16,162 nucleotides of DNA from Bacteroidota bacterium (GCA_947483095.1 CANKLD010000023.1:1-16162); one strand, 5' to 3'; shown: positions 7,887-16,025, counted from the stretch's first letter. Numbers and translations: made by a program. The notes: a model not told the origin generated them from the letters alone.

Positions 7887-7896
7887 AGTTCGATTC

Positions 7897-8655
7897 CTAT
7901 TTCAATTCATATTGCAATCTAACGGTAATTCGAGCGGTTTTATTTTTACTAAATTGATCATTATTTCCTCCGTAACTATCTTCTTCAGTGGATCCTTGAC
8001 CTGTAATTTGAAAAACTCCCATACTTGCGTCTTTAAGTTTGCCCAAGTCACCATCCGCAGTATTTACTATTTTATTAGCTCGTTGACTTGCATCTTTTGT
8101 TGCATTTTCAATTAAACTCTGTTTCAAACTTGGTAAATCTGAATAAGTATATTGTATAGTATTTGAGGTAAGCTCAATTCCAGAATTGATTAATTCAGAT
8201 GTTTTATTTGAAACCTCTTCGATGCGTTTCATAAGTTCAGGATTTTTCTTTGCCGAAAAGGAAATGCTTTGAGTCGCCTCGTAACCATCAAAAACCTGTT
8301 CCGTTTTTATGTATTCATCACTTGAATTACTAACCTTAATTTCTCTGAATTTTTTTTGAAAATTGACCGCTCCAAAAGAAAATTCATTTGACTTAAATCC
8401 CTTTCCAATAAAGTAATCAGAGACTATTTTTTGATCAGAAATAATTTTACTATATGCTGATTTTATATCCATACTAGTAGCGGTAAAGCTACCAGACCAT
8501 AAAATTTCATCCGAAACAAAATCTTTGGAACCAAGTCCAATTACAGAAATTGAATCAAGATTTTCATTCCTTTTTTTAAAGGATTGGCCCAGAATAAAAG
8601 CGGTAATAATAATTGCAACCCCAATAATAATTGTTGATTTAAATTTGTTTTCCAT
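7897..8655 (-). CDS. Membrane-anchored SIMPL-domain (DUF541) protein
   Basis: The 252-residue product has one N-terminal hydrophobic segment at about residues 8-24 (IIIGVAIIITAFILG) followed by positive charges. It is therefore probably an inner-membrane anchor with the rest in the periplasm, or an uncleaved signal. Residues about 36-250 match the SIMPL/DUF541 pattern: ISVIGLGSKDFVSDEILWSG near the start, SISFSAKKNPELMKRIEEVS in the middle, and ATKDASQRANKIVNTADGDL before a final ARITVRLQYEL strand. The molecular function of SIMPL proteins is poorly known; some have been linked to stress tolerance or envelope roles. It lies 78 bp downstream of tadA on the same strand, with no terminator between, so read-through from tadA is possible. 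No promoter matching the consensus was found. Confidence 0.85.
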   Translation of the reverse strand: MENKFKSTIIIGVAIIITAFILGQSFKKRNENLDSISVIGLGSKDFVSDEILWSGSFTATSMDIKSAYSKIISDQKIVSDYFIGKGFKSNEFSFGAVNFQKKFREIKVSNSSDEYIKTEQVFDGYEATQSISFSAKKNPELMKRIEEVSNKTSELINSGIELTSNTIQYTYSDLPSLKQSLIENATKDASQRANKIVNTADGDLGKLKDASMGVFQITGQGSTEEDSYGGNNDQFSKNKTARITVRLQYELK

Positions 8656-8733
8656 TTCTTTAAAATAAGTTGAATAATGTCCTTTAGTATATACGTAAAA
8701 GTAGAATAATAATTGTGTTAATTTAAAAATACA

Positions 8734-9177
8734 TTATTTTCTTTTATTAGCAAAAAATTGCTTCATCAATTCCGAAGCTTCCTCCGCCAAAACCCCTCGA
8801 ACAACAGTTGTTTTAGGATGCAATTGCGTTCTCATTTTCTCAAAACCACGGTTATCATCGCTTGCGCCAAATACAACTTTTGAAATCTGACTCCAATACA
8901 AAGCGCCAGCACACATTTGGCAAGGTTCTAAAGTAACATACAACGTGCAACCCGTTAAGTATTTTCCGCCAAGGAAATTTGCCGCCGAAGTAATGGCTTG
9001 CATCTCAGCATGAGCGGTAACATCATTCAAAAGTTCAGTGAGATTGTGAGTTCTCGCAATGATTTTATTATCAACTACAATCAAAGCGCCCACAGGAATT
9101 TCGCCTTTTTCAAAAGCCAATTCCGCTTCTTGCAAAGCTTTTTTCATAAAATAATCGTCACTGAAAGGGTTTTCCAT
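8734..9177 (-). CDS. tadA: tRNA-specific adenosine deaminase (TadA-type nucleoside deaminase)
   Basis: This zinc enzyme of the cytidine-deaminase fold converts adenosine to inosine at the wobble position of tRNA-Arg(ACG). With the start at 9177 it has 147 residues, typical for TadA. The zinc and catalytic motifs are complete: HAE at 56-58 and PCQMC at 85-89, with the flanking TLEPC and GALYWS signatures. The reading frame stays open to an ATG at 9255. I rejected that start because the extra 26 residues are encoded by tandem TTTTTGTGAATCTT repeats and do not resemble the family, whereas MENPFSDDYFMKKALQEAE aligns well. It is divergent from dxs with 125 bp between. Other bacterial guanine or cytosine deaminases share the fold, but the GEIPVGALIV and DVTAHAEMQAI segments favour TadA. 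Confidence 0.9.
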   Translation of the reverse strand: MENPFSDDYFMKKALQEAELAFEKGEIPVGALIVVDNKIIARTHNLTELLNDVTAHAEMQAITSAANFLGGKYLTGCTLYVTLEPCQMCAGALYWSQISKVVFGASDDNRGFEKMRTQLHPKTTVVRGVLAEEASELMKQFFANKRK

Positions 9178-9208
9178 AATAGTGGGCACTAAAACACAAG
9201 CTATTAAC

Positions 9209-9245
9209 TTTTTGTGAATCTTCGTTTTATTTTTTTGTGAATCTT
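9209..9245. repeat. Tandem 23-bp-period repeat TTTTTGTGAATCTT
   Basis: Two copies of TTTTTGTGAATCTT (9209-9222 and 9232-9245) are spaced 23 bp apart. The second is followed by TGTGAAACAAC. They lie in the tadA-dxs divergent spacer. Similar CTTTGTGAATCTTTGTGAA runs recur, as I recall, between genes in Flavobacterium. Their role is unknown. Confidence 0.55.
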
Positions 9246-9265
9246 TGTGAAACAACTTTTTATCG

Positions 9266-9281
9266 ATTGTAAAAATACAAT
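9266..9281. promoter_or_regulatory. Perfect inverted repeat at the dxs -33 region
   Basis: ATTGTA (9266-9271) and TACAAT (9276-9281) form a perfect 6-bp inverted repeat around AAAA. The left half contains the predicted -33 TTG of dxs, so a protein bound here would block or modulate the promoter. It may also be chance in AT-rich DNA. Confidence 0.3.
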
Positions 9282-9298
9282 TTCAAATCGTACATTTG
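9267..9298 (+). promoter_or_regulatory. Predicted dxs promoter
   Basis: TTG at 9267-9269 and TACATTTG at 9291-9298 are spaced by 21 bp, fitting the Bacteroidota -33/-7 consensus. The -7 element ends only four bases before the ATG at 9303. The expected transcription start is therefore at or next to the start codon, and the mRNA should be leaderless or nearly so. Confidence 0.7.
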
Positions 9299-9302
9299 CA
9301 TT

Positions 9303-11066
9303 ATGTCGAATAATTTACTTTCAAATATCAATTCCCCATCCGATTTAAGACTTCTTGACGAAGTACAACTTCCTCAATTGGCTCAAGAGTTGCGTGATTT
9401 TATTATTGATATTGTAGCCGTAAAAGAAGGGCATTTAGGCGCTAGTTTGGGTGTTGTAGAACTAACGATTGCTTTGCATTATATCTTTGATACTCCCAAT
9501 GATTTATTGGTTTGGGATGTGGGTCACCAAGCCTACGGACATAAAATTCTTACGGGAAGACGAGAGAATTTTCATACCAACCGACAACTGAACGGGATTT
9601 CAGGTTTTCCAAAACGAAGCGAAAGTAATTTCGATACTTTTGGCGGGGGTCATTCTTCCACTTCAATATCTGCCGCTTTAGGAATGGCAATTGCCTCCAA
9701 TTTGAAAGGCGATTTGAACAAGCAACATATTGCCGTAATTGGCGATGCATCAATAGCTTCCGGGATGGCGTTTGAAGGGTTAAATCACGCCGGAGTTACC
9801 GATGCTAATTTATTGGTAATTCTGAATGATAATGCTATTGGGATTGACCCAAGTGTTGGCGCTCTTAAAAACTATTTAACTGCCGTAAAAGAAGGAAAAA
9901 ATCCAAGGGGAAACAACATGATTAAATCCCTAAATTTTGATTATTCTGGCCCAATTGATGGGCACGATATTTTTGCGGTTCTCAAAGAATTAAAACGCTT
10001 ACAAAAAATAAAAGGCCCTAAATTCCTTCATATTATTACCACAAAAGGGAAAGGACTTCAACAAGCCGAAGAAAACCAAGTGCAATACCACGCACCAGGA
10101 AAATTTGATAAAATCACGGGAGATATCCTTCCAAAATCCGAGCAACATTTACCTCCAAAATACCAAGATGTTTTTGGATTAACGCTATTAGATTTGGCTA
10201 AAGCCAATGAAAAAATAATTGGGATTACTCCCGCAATGCCAACGGGAAGTTCCTTAAAATTCATGATGGATGCCTTCCCAAAACGCGCTTTCGACGTTGG
10301 AATCGCCGAACAACACGCGGTAACTTTAGCAGCAGGAATGGCAACCCAAGGAATGATTGTTTTTTGCAATATTTATTCTACTTTTTTGCAACGCGCTTAC
10401 GATCAAGTGATTCATGATGTTGCTTTGCAAAACCTTCCAGTTATTTTCTGTTTGGACAGAGCAGGTCTAGTTGGTGAAGATGGTGCAACGCACCACGGGG
10501 TTTTTGATTTGGTGTATTTGCGTTGTATTCCAAATATGATTGTGTTTTCTCCATTGAACGAATTGGCACTTCGAAATATATTATTTACCGCACAATTTGG
10601 GTTGAATCATCCAATTGCAATTCGTTATCCTAGAGGTCGCGGTCAAATAGTTGATTGGCAAAAAACGTATGAAAAAATTGAAATCGGGAAATCTAATTGT
10701 CTAAAAGAAGGAACTACAACTGCTGTTTTATCCAATGGTACAATTGGGAATAAAGTAGTATTGGCTTTAGCCAAAATGAAGAATTCGGGAACTATTGCAC
10801 ACTATGATTTTGCATTTGTAAAACCACTAGATGAAAGTACGTTGCATGTTATTTTCAAAAAATTTGAAAAAATAATTACCATTGAAGATGGCGTAATTAA
10901 AGGCGGTTTTGGAAGTGCTATTTTAGAATTTGCCTCACAAAAAAATTATTCAATCCCAGTTCTAAATCTTGGGATTCCTGATGAATTCATTGAACAGGGA
11001 ACGGTTGAAGAATTGCATCACTATTGTAAAATAGATGTGGAAAGTATAATTTCAATTTTATCATAA
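9303..11066 (+). CDS. dxs: 1-deoxy-D-xylulose-5-phosphate synthase
   Basis: This TPP-dependent transketolase-like enzyme condenses pyruvate with glyceraldehyde 3-phosphate in the cytoplasm, the entry step of the MEP isoprenoid pathway. Of 587 residues, 1-300 form the TPP/Mg domain, about 285-450 the pyrimidine-binding domain and about 465-587 the C-terminal domain. Key sites are visible: H44 in EGHLGAS, GDAS at 147-150 (usually GDG), VGHQAYGHKILTGRR, VGIAEQHA with catalytic E336, GEDGATHHG with D393, and IRYPRG with R441. It is about 33 residues shorter than my recollection of E. coli Dxs, and the gap falls in one loop after residue 185. The start follows an excellent promoter by four bases. 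It converges on the T9SS protein gene with 51 bp between. Confidence 0.97.
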   Translation: MSNNLLSNINSPSDLRLLDEVQLPQLAQELRDFIIDIVAVKEGHLGASLGVVELTIALHYIFDTPNDLLVWDVGHQAYGHKILTGRRENFHTNRQLNGISGFPKRSESNFDTFGGGHSSTSISAALGMAIASNLKGDLNKQHIAVIGDASIASGMAFEGLNHAGVTDANLLVILNDNAIGIDPSVGALKNYLTAVKEGKNPRGNNMIKSLNFDYSGPIDGHDIFAVLKELKRLQKIKGPKFLHIITTKGKGLQQAEENQVQYHAPGKFDKITGDILPKSEQHLPPKYQDVFGLTLLDLAKANEKIIGITPAMPTGSSLKFMMDAFPKRAFDVGIAEQHAVTLAAGMATQGMIVFCNIYSTFLQRAYDQVIHDVALQNLPVIFCLDRAGLVGEDGATHHGVFDLVYLRCIPNMIVFSPLNELALRNILFTAQFGLNHPIAIRYPRGRGQIVDWQKTYEKIEIGKSNCLKEGTTTAVLSNGTIGNKVVLALAKMKNSGTIAHYDFAFVKPLDESTLHVIFKKFEKIITIEDGVIKGGFGSAILEFASQKNYSIPVLNLGIPDEFIEQGTVEELHHYCKIDVESIISILS

Positions 11067-11100
11067 AAAAAATCCAACCATTTTCATGATTGGATTTTTT
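11067..11100 (-). terminator. Shared terminator between dxs and the T9SS protein gene
   Basis: AAAAAATCCAACCA (11067-11080) and TGATTGGATTTTTT (11087-11100) form a 14-position stem with a 6-base loop. It is A/T-flanked on both sides, so it can act in both directions. The single irregular pair (11078/11089) is a C-A mismatch on the plus strand but a U-G wobble on the minus strand, so the hairpin is complete for the T9SS protein transcript. It starts directly after the dxs stop codon. Confidence 0.85.
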
Positions 11101-11117
11101 ATCAAACTATTTTAAAA

Positions 11118-14100
11118 CTAGTTTTTGATTATTTTTTGAGAATAATTTAAGTCATCTCCAGAAATTCTAAGCACATAAATTCCAGATTCTACCGATTTTA
11201 AATCAATTGCTTTTTCTGAATTAAACATTTCATTTTTAGCAGAGTAAACTATTCTACCATTTAAATCAACTACTTGAATAGTTACATTTCCTGAGTATTG
11301 ATTGATGCTGATGTTAAACACTCCATTTGATGGATTTGGAGAAATTGAAACTCCTTTTGTGTTGGAGAAATCTTCATTTGCCAATGTTCCGTTGGTAAAC
11401 AATCCAGAGAAAACACCTCTTCCATAGGTTGAAGCATATACAGCATAATCATTTCTTAAATCTAAATCAGTAACTTTCACGTTGCTCATTCCGTTAAATG
11501 ATTGGAACCATACTGGAGAAGCGGTGTCGAAAGTTGAAGTAAACCAAACTCCAAGGTCGGTTCCAATTATTACTTCATTAAGTTTTAATGGGTTTTGTAA
11601 AATACACTTCACCGGCATGTCAGGAAGATTTCCTTCTTTGTTTTCCCATGTATTTCCTCCATCAGAACTGTACCATATATTAACCACATTGTAGTTATGG
11701 AAAGTAACGAAAATATCATTATTAGATGCTCCAAATTCTACATCAGAAATACTTCCTATAAATTCAGGCCCTGTAATATCTGTCCATGTTACACTGGCAA
11801 CCGCAGTCGTGTTTGCATTTGCAGATCGGATCAGTTTGCCATTTTTTAAACCTGCTAATAAAACAGTAGCATTTGTAGTATATTTAGATACAGTTAAAGC
11901 GGTTACATAAGTTGTAATTAAAGCATTTGTGATCGTAGATTTTACAGAAGCAGTTGCGTTAGCAGGATTAGTGTTCGTATAACGTCTAATTCCGTAGGTA
12001 GCGGCAGTTGAATTTCCATAATCTGCATACAAAATATCTCTACTGGAATCCAATGCCATTTGAGCAATAAATGCCCCATTTTCAGTAGATTCACTGTTTA
12101 ATAATTTTGAACCACCTGTTGTTGTTCTAGAATAGATGCTTTGATTCCAAACATAATTTGTAATCATGTACTTATCGAAACCTTGGTCAAATAAACTGAC
12201 TCCCCCGTCTCCTCCTTGAACTCTACTACTGCTATTAGTAGTTCCGGTTACCGCAGAGAAATATTGAGTACCATTATCTTGAGCACCAGCTACAAAATGA
12301 TCATTTGTTAAACCGCTAACGGTAGAGGTTGGCGCTACACCAACAGCATAAAATTGAGTTACATTAAACCCAGAATTTCTTGATGTAATTCCAGAATTTG
12401 CTGTAGCTGTAGGTAAATCTCCGCAATAATAAACGCCTCCATCAGTTCCAAAAACCACAGTATTGGAATTACCGGGTTTGAACGTAATTGCATGGTGGTC
12501 AGAGTGAACTGAAGAGCCTGAATTCCATGTTGAAATTTGATTCCAAGTTTCAGCACCATCTGCCGATCGAAACAAGTCAATTCCTCCAACACATACTATT
12601 TGATCGTTACTAGGATCCGCTTCAATTACTAAATCATACCAAGCTTGAGCGCCCGTAAATCCATAAGTGTCTGTTCTTGCAGCAGGATTTAAAGTTACCG
12701 TAGGCAATGCAGGGGTTGTAGTAGTTGCAAATCCATCGGTAGTTTTAATTATTTGAACTTCAATTCCCTGTGTTGCTGAAGCCTGTTTTAATTGAGCTAA
12801 TACGTATATTAAGTTAGGATTGGTTGCCGAAGCTTCAATTTCTGTTCTTGCTCCACCACCATTTGCAGTAACGGTATATTTATCAGCGAATGTTGCCCCA
12901 CCGTCAGCAGAACAAAATACTTTTCCACCGCCATCGCCACGAGAAAAACTAGTTTTCGTAGCTACCCAAATTTTATTATCGGCTCCAATTTCTATATCGT
13001 TAGGGCAATGTTTGTTGCCCGCCGTAGTGAGAGGAAGGTTTAACAAAGTCCAAGAAGTACCCCCATTATTCGTTTTGTAAACACCATAATTGTTTGCCCC
13101 CATGTAGGTTGTAGCATTGGCATCACGATAGTAAGAATCTGCAACAGCAACAAATACTTCAGAAACCCCTGCGTTATTTCTAATGGCAATTTTATTGATG
13201 TGTTGCGCTCCCGGAACAATATTACCTGAAACAGCTCCTGCAGCACTTGGATTTAAAGTAACGTTAACTACTCCAATAGCTAATGCTGCTTCAATCAAAT
13301 TCCCATCAGTTATGGTGATCATAATTGAAGGGATTGTAGTAGCAAGAGCATTAGCATCGGTTCCCCCCATTGAAATTGGCGGGCCAGAAGTATTATTCAT
13401 CATTATAACTGCTATTGCACCGGCATCTTGTGCAAATTTTATTTTATCAGAAAAAGGACAACTCCCTCTTCTAATCAAGGCTATTTTTCCTGTAAGAGAC
13501 CCAACTCCTGAAGCACCACAACCAAGTGAGGTTGGTGCAGAAACCCCATCATTTACTAAAACTACATTGGCTGTAATTGGAGTAGTTATTGCCGCTCCAA
13601 AAGAAGTATTAGGAATACAAGGATAAGTTCCTGCAACACTTGTAGGACTATTAACTGTTAAATTTGCTGCGGTTGTAAATACCGAAGGACCAGAAACACC
13701 TCCAAAAACTTTTGACCATGTTGCACCCCCGTTTATTGATTTCCAAACACCGTCTCCACCAGCGTCACCAGTAGTCCAAGATTCTCCAGTTCCAACATAA
13801 AAAACATTGGTATTATTTGGATCGTAAGCAAGGCAAGAAACATTTAAGTTATCAGAAATATTAACTCTTGTCCATGTAGATCCTGAATTTGAAATAGCAG
13901 TATTTTTCCATAAACCACCGCTAACACCACCTGCAAAAACAGTTTCACGCGTTGGGTCGTTAGGGTCAAACATAATTGCTCTTGTTCTTCCACCCACATT
14001 TGTTGGCCCTCTTTCCACCCATGCATTATCTACCGCGTCACCAGGAACTCTTCCAGTAGCAAGAATACGTTGTCTTTCTTCTAATAATTGTTTTCTAATT

Positions 14101-14420
14101 ACCTCTAAATTTTCAGTAGTTGGTCGTCCTAAAACAGGATTTATAGTTAATTCCCACTCACTTTCAAAATATTTATTTGGCGGAACCCCATTTTTTCCAT
14201 CTTCTTCTTCAGATAGGTAGGCATTTTTTGAAAATGGGCTATGACTTTGGTAATAAGCCAGTTTTTTTCTTAACCCAAGTGTCTTTTTACTTGGCTTTGT
14301 TTTTTTGTTTTTTTCAATTGTGGCTGATAATGCTTTAGATTCTTTTTCTGTTTTTGTCTGAGAAAACCCCGACACAATAAAGAAAATTGATAAAATCGAA
14401 ATAAGTAGTTTGTTTTTCAT
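11118..14420 (-). CDS. Large T9SS-secreted beta-propeller (BNR/Asp-box) protein with inserted PA domain
   Basis: The 1100-residue product has a signal peptide (about residues 1-20, ending GFSQ) and a Lys-rich linker. A propeller follows, built on Asp-box hairpins: SINGGATW at 229-235, NNGGTSW at 451-457, SADGGATF at 505-511, SADGAETW at 619-626 and SSDGGNTW at 918-925. Residues about 272-390 look like a protease-associated (PA) domain (GKIALIRRGSCPFSDKIKFA, then AGAIAVIMMNN). The C-terminal 75 residues are a T9SS type A sorting domain (SISPNPSNGVFNI, LNGRIVYS, GIYVLRISG, final QKIIKN). It should thus be released or anchored at the cell surface through the Por system. No peptidase or glycosidase catalytic motif was recognised; binding of protein or glycan is possible. 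It lies 83 bp downstream of dgt on the same strand. Confidence 0.92.
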   Translation of the reverse strand: MKNKLLISILSIFFIVSGFSQTKTEKESKALSATIEKNKKTKPSKKTLGLRKKLAYYQSHSPFSKNAYLSEEEDGKNGVPPNKYFESEWELTINPVLGRPTTENLEVIRKQLLEERQRILATGRVPGDAVDNAWVERGPTNVGGRTRAIMFDPNDPTRETVFAGGVSGGLWKNTAISNSGSTWTRVNISDNLNVSCLAYDPNNTNVFYVGTGESWTTGDAGGDGVWKSINGGATWSKVFGGVSGPSVFTTAANLTVNSPTSVAGTYPCIPNTSFGAAITTPITANVVLVNDGVSAPTSLGCGASGVGSLTGKIALIRRGSCPFSDKIKFAQDAGAIAVIMMNNTSGPPISMGGTDANALATTIPSIMITITDGNLIEAALAIGVVNVTLNPSAAGAVSGNIVPGAQHINKIAIRNNAGVSEVFVAVADSYYRDANATTYMGANNYGVYKTNNGGTSWTLLNLPLTTAGNKHCPNDIEIGADNKIWVATKTSFSRGDGGGKVFCSADGGATFADKYTVTANGGGARTEIEASATNPNLIYVLAQLKQASATQGIEVQIIKTTDGFATTTTPALPTVTLNPAARTDTYGFTGAQAWYDLVIEADPSNDQIVCVGGIDLFRSADGAETWNQISTWNSGSSVHSDHHAITFKPGNSNTVVFGTDGGVYYCGDLPTATANSGITSRNSGFNVTQFYAVGVAPTSTVSGLTNDHFVAGAQDNGTQYFSAVTGTTNSSSRVQGGDGGVSLFDQGFDKYMITNYVWNQSIYSRTTTGGSKLLNSESTENGAFIAQMALDSSRDILYADYGNSTAATYGIRRYTNTNPANATASVKSTITNALITTYVTALTVSKYTTNATVLLAGLKNGKLIRSANANTTAVASVTWTDITGPEFIGSISDVEFGASNNDIFVTFHNYNVVNIWYSSDGGNTWENKEGNLPDMPVKCILQNPLKLNEVIIGTDLGVWFTSTFDTASPVWFQSFNGMSNVKVTDLDLRNDYAVYASTYGRGVFSGLFTNGTLANEDFSNTKGVSISPNPSNGVFNISINQYSGNVTIQVVDLNGRIVYSAKNEMFNSEKAIDLKSVESGIYVLRISGDDLNYSQKIIKN

Positions 14421-14498
14421 AATATGAATTTGAAATTTTTAAGATTGTAAATATAATAATATCATTTGTTATTGCAAATAATTCCATTATAATCGGTT

Positions 14499-14506
14499 CA
14501 AATTTA
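14499..14506 (-). promoter_or_regulatory. Possible -7 element for the T9SS protein gene, overlapping the dgt stop codon
   Basis: On the minus strand TAAATTTG (14506-14499) fits TAnnTTTG exactly, and its first three bases are the dgt TAA stop codon. It would give a leader of about 75 nt. No TTG lies at the usual -33 spacing, so this may be chance; read-through from dgt is the alternative. Confidence 0.3.
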
Positions 14507-15847
14507 ACTTTTTGACGCATTTATGGTATTAAATAATATGTAGGCATTTCCATCGGTAAGAAGAGAGATAAAATGACAAATGTGAAGCAACCTGTCGTAT
14601 AAATTGTCTTTCTCAACACGGAATTTTTCAGGGAGTAATTGTAAAACCAAACTATCAAAATTAGAGGCTTTACCTTCATAATTATTATTGAACGCAGTAA
14701 TAAATTTATCCAAAAGGGTATTAATTATTTGATAACCGGTCAATTCTTTTTCAATAACTTCGCGACTTCTATATATTTTTTTCACACTCAATTTTATAAT
14801 ATCATCCATTTGTGCTTTGTATTTACTTTTATCGGTTAGCGCATATGGGAATTTACCTTTTAGAATTGCATCTTCATTTTCTATAAAAACTTTCACCGCA
14901 TCATTAATTAAACTACCAATTGCTAACGCGCGCAAATAACTAATTCGATCTTCTTTTGAAGTTAAAGTATTGTATTTATTAGTGTCAATACTGTCTTTTA
15001 CGAGTTTGATGAGGTATTCCAACGCATAATCTTCAGAAACTAATCCTAGGTTGATCCCGTCTTCAAAGTCAATAATAGTGTAACAAATGTCATCTGCTGC
15101 TTCTACTAAATACGCCAAAGGGTGTCTTTCAAAACCGACATCTTTTCCCGATTTATTTGGAATCATCCCTAATTCTGAAGCTACTTCTTTAAAAAATGCC
15201 ACATCCGGTTGAAAAAAACCATATTTTTTATCAGCAATTGCTGTGGTTGGTTTTTTAGGCAAACTCTCTTTTGGGTATTTCATATATGCCCCTAAAGTAG
15301 CGTAGGAAATTCGCAAGCCACCATCATTTCCAGGTCTAGAGCTGGTTAAAACTGAAAATCCATTGGCATTTCCTTCAAAATCAATTAGGTCTTGCCATTC
15401 TTTATCAGATAATTTGGCTTTGTGTTTTTGACCGTTTCCAATGGAAAAATATTCGCCAATTGCTTTTTCTCCTGAATGACCAAAAGGCGGATTCCCAATG
15501 TCGTGAGCCAAAGATGCTGCCGCTACAATTGCCCCAAAATCGTTCATTTCATAACCATGAATTTCATTTAAATACGGATATTTTTCAATTATTTTCTTTC
15601 CAACTAATCGTCCAATGGAACGGCCTACCACTGAAACTTCAAGGCTATGGGTTAATCTTGTGTGAACAAAATCGGTTTTAGACATCGGAATTACTTGTGT
15701 TTTATCTTGCAAACTTCGAAATGCCGATGAAAAAATAATTCGGTCATAATCGACTTCAAATCCCAGCCGGGTGTCGTCTTGTTCTTTGCGCAAGCGCTTA
15801 AAAGTGTCTCCTTGTCTTTTTAGTGATAATAATTCTTCCCACTTCAT
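14504..15847 (-). CDS. dgt: Deoxyguanosinetriphosphate triphosphohydrolase (dGTPase, HD domain)
   Basis: This cytoplasmic HD-superfamily enzyme hydrolyses dGTP, or dNTPs more broadly, to the nucleoside and inorganic triphosphate, and so controls dNTP pools. The 447-residue length fits the bacterial family. The metal site is complete: H67 in TRLTHSLE, H115-D116 in SLAHDIGNPPFGHSGE, and D252 in EAADDICYTIIDFEDG. The N-terminal DTRLGFEVDYDRIIFSSAFR and SLQDKTQV segments are family signatures. The start at 15847 gives MKWEELLSLKRQGD, which aligns with relatives from memory. It is divergent from metG (178 bp between). Downstream no terminator was seen before the T9SS protein gene, so read-through is possible. 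Strict dGTP specificity cannot be told from sequence. Confidence 0.93.
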   Translation of the reverse strand: MKWEELLSLKRQGDTFKRLRKEQDDTRLGFEVDYDRIIFSSAFRSLQDKTQVIPMSKTDFVHTRLTHSLEVSVVGRSIGRLVGKKIIEKYPYLNEIHGYEMNDFGAIVAAASLAHDIGNPPFGHSGEKAIGEYFSIGNGQKHKAKLSDKEWQDLIDFEGNANGFSVLTSSRPGNDGGLRISYATLGAYMKYPKESLPKKPTTAIADKKYGFFQPDVAFFKEVASELGMIPNKSGKDVGFERHPLAYLVEAADDICYTIIDFEDGINLGLVSEDYALEYLIKLVKDSIDTNKYNTLTSKEDRISYLRALAIGSLINDAVKVFIENEDAILKGKFPYALTDKSKYKAQMDDIIKLSVKKIYRSREVIEKELTGYQIINTLLDKFITAFNNNYEGKASNFDSLVLQLLPEKFRVEKDNLYDRLLHICHFISLLTDGNAYILFNTINASKS

Positions 15848-15953
15848 TTGTTTGATAGCTTTGGTTTAATTCACGAATATACAAAATAGGATCGAAGTTC
15901 CTTAATTGCAATTAATAAAAAAATAAAAAAGCAATTCGGTATTATCTAGCTAC

Positions 15954-15983
15954 TTGTCCCTATCATAAAATATCTTATTTTTG
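15954..15983 (+). promoter_or_regulatory. Predicted metG promoter
   Basis: TTG at 15954-15956 and TATTTTTG at 15976-15983 are spaced by 19 bp, an excellent match to the Bacteroidota -33/-7 consensus. Transcription would begin near 15988, giving a leader of about 38 nt before the metG ATG. Confidence 0.7.
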
Positions 15984-16025
15984 CATCTATTCTTGACTAG
16001 TTTCAAGGATTTCAAAATTCCAATT

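Noticed and set aside
8656..8733. TAAAAGTA at 8696-8703 as a reverse -7 element for the SIMPL gene
   Set aside because: It differs from the consensus at the important final G and has no TTG at the -33 distance.
9178..9255. Longer tadA start giving 173 residues
   Set aside because: The extra residues come from the tandem TTTTTGTGAATCTT repeat region and do not resemble TadA; the internal ATG at 9177 gives the standard length.
10058..10369. 103-codon open frame antisense to dxs
   Set aside because: It covers conserved catalytic parts of dxs, has no promoter and resembles no family.
13183..13626. 147-codon open frame antisense to the T9SS protein gene
   Set aside because: It lies wholly inside a strongly supported gene, has no recognisable family features, and is explained by Ala/Thr/Gly-rich codons on the other strand.
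14335..14520. 61-codon minus-strand frame across the dgt-T9SS protein gap
   Set aside because: It overlaps both genes in another frame and reads low-complexity AT-rich spacer.
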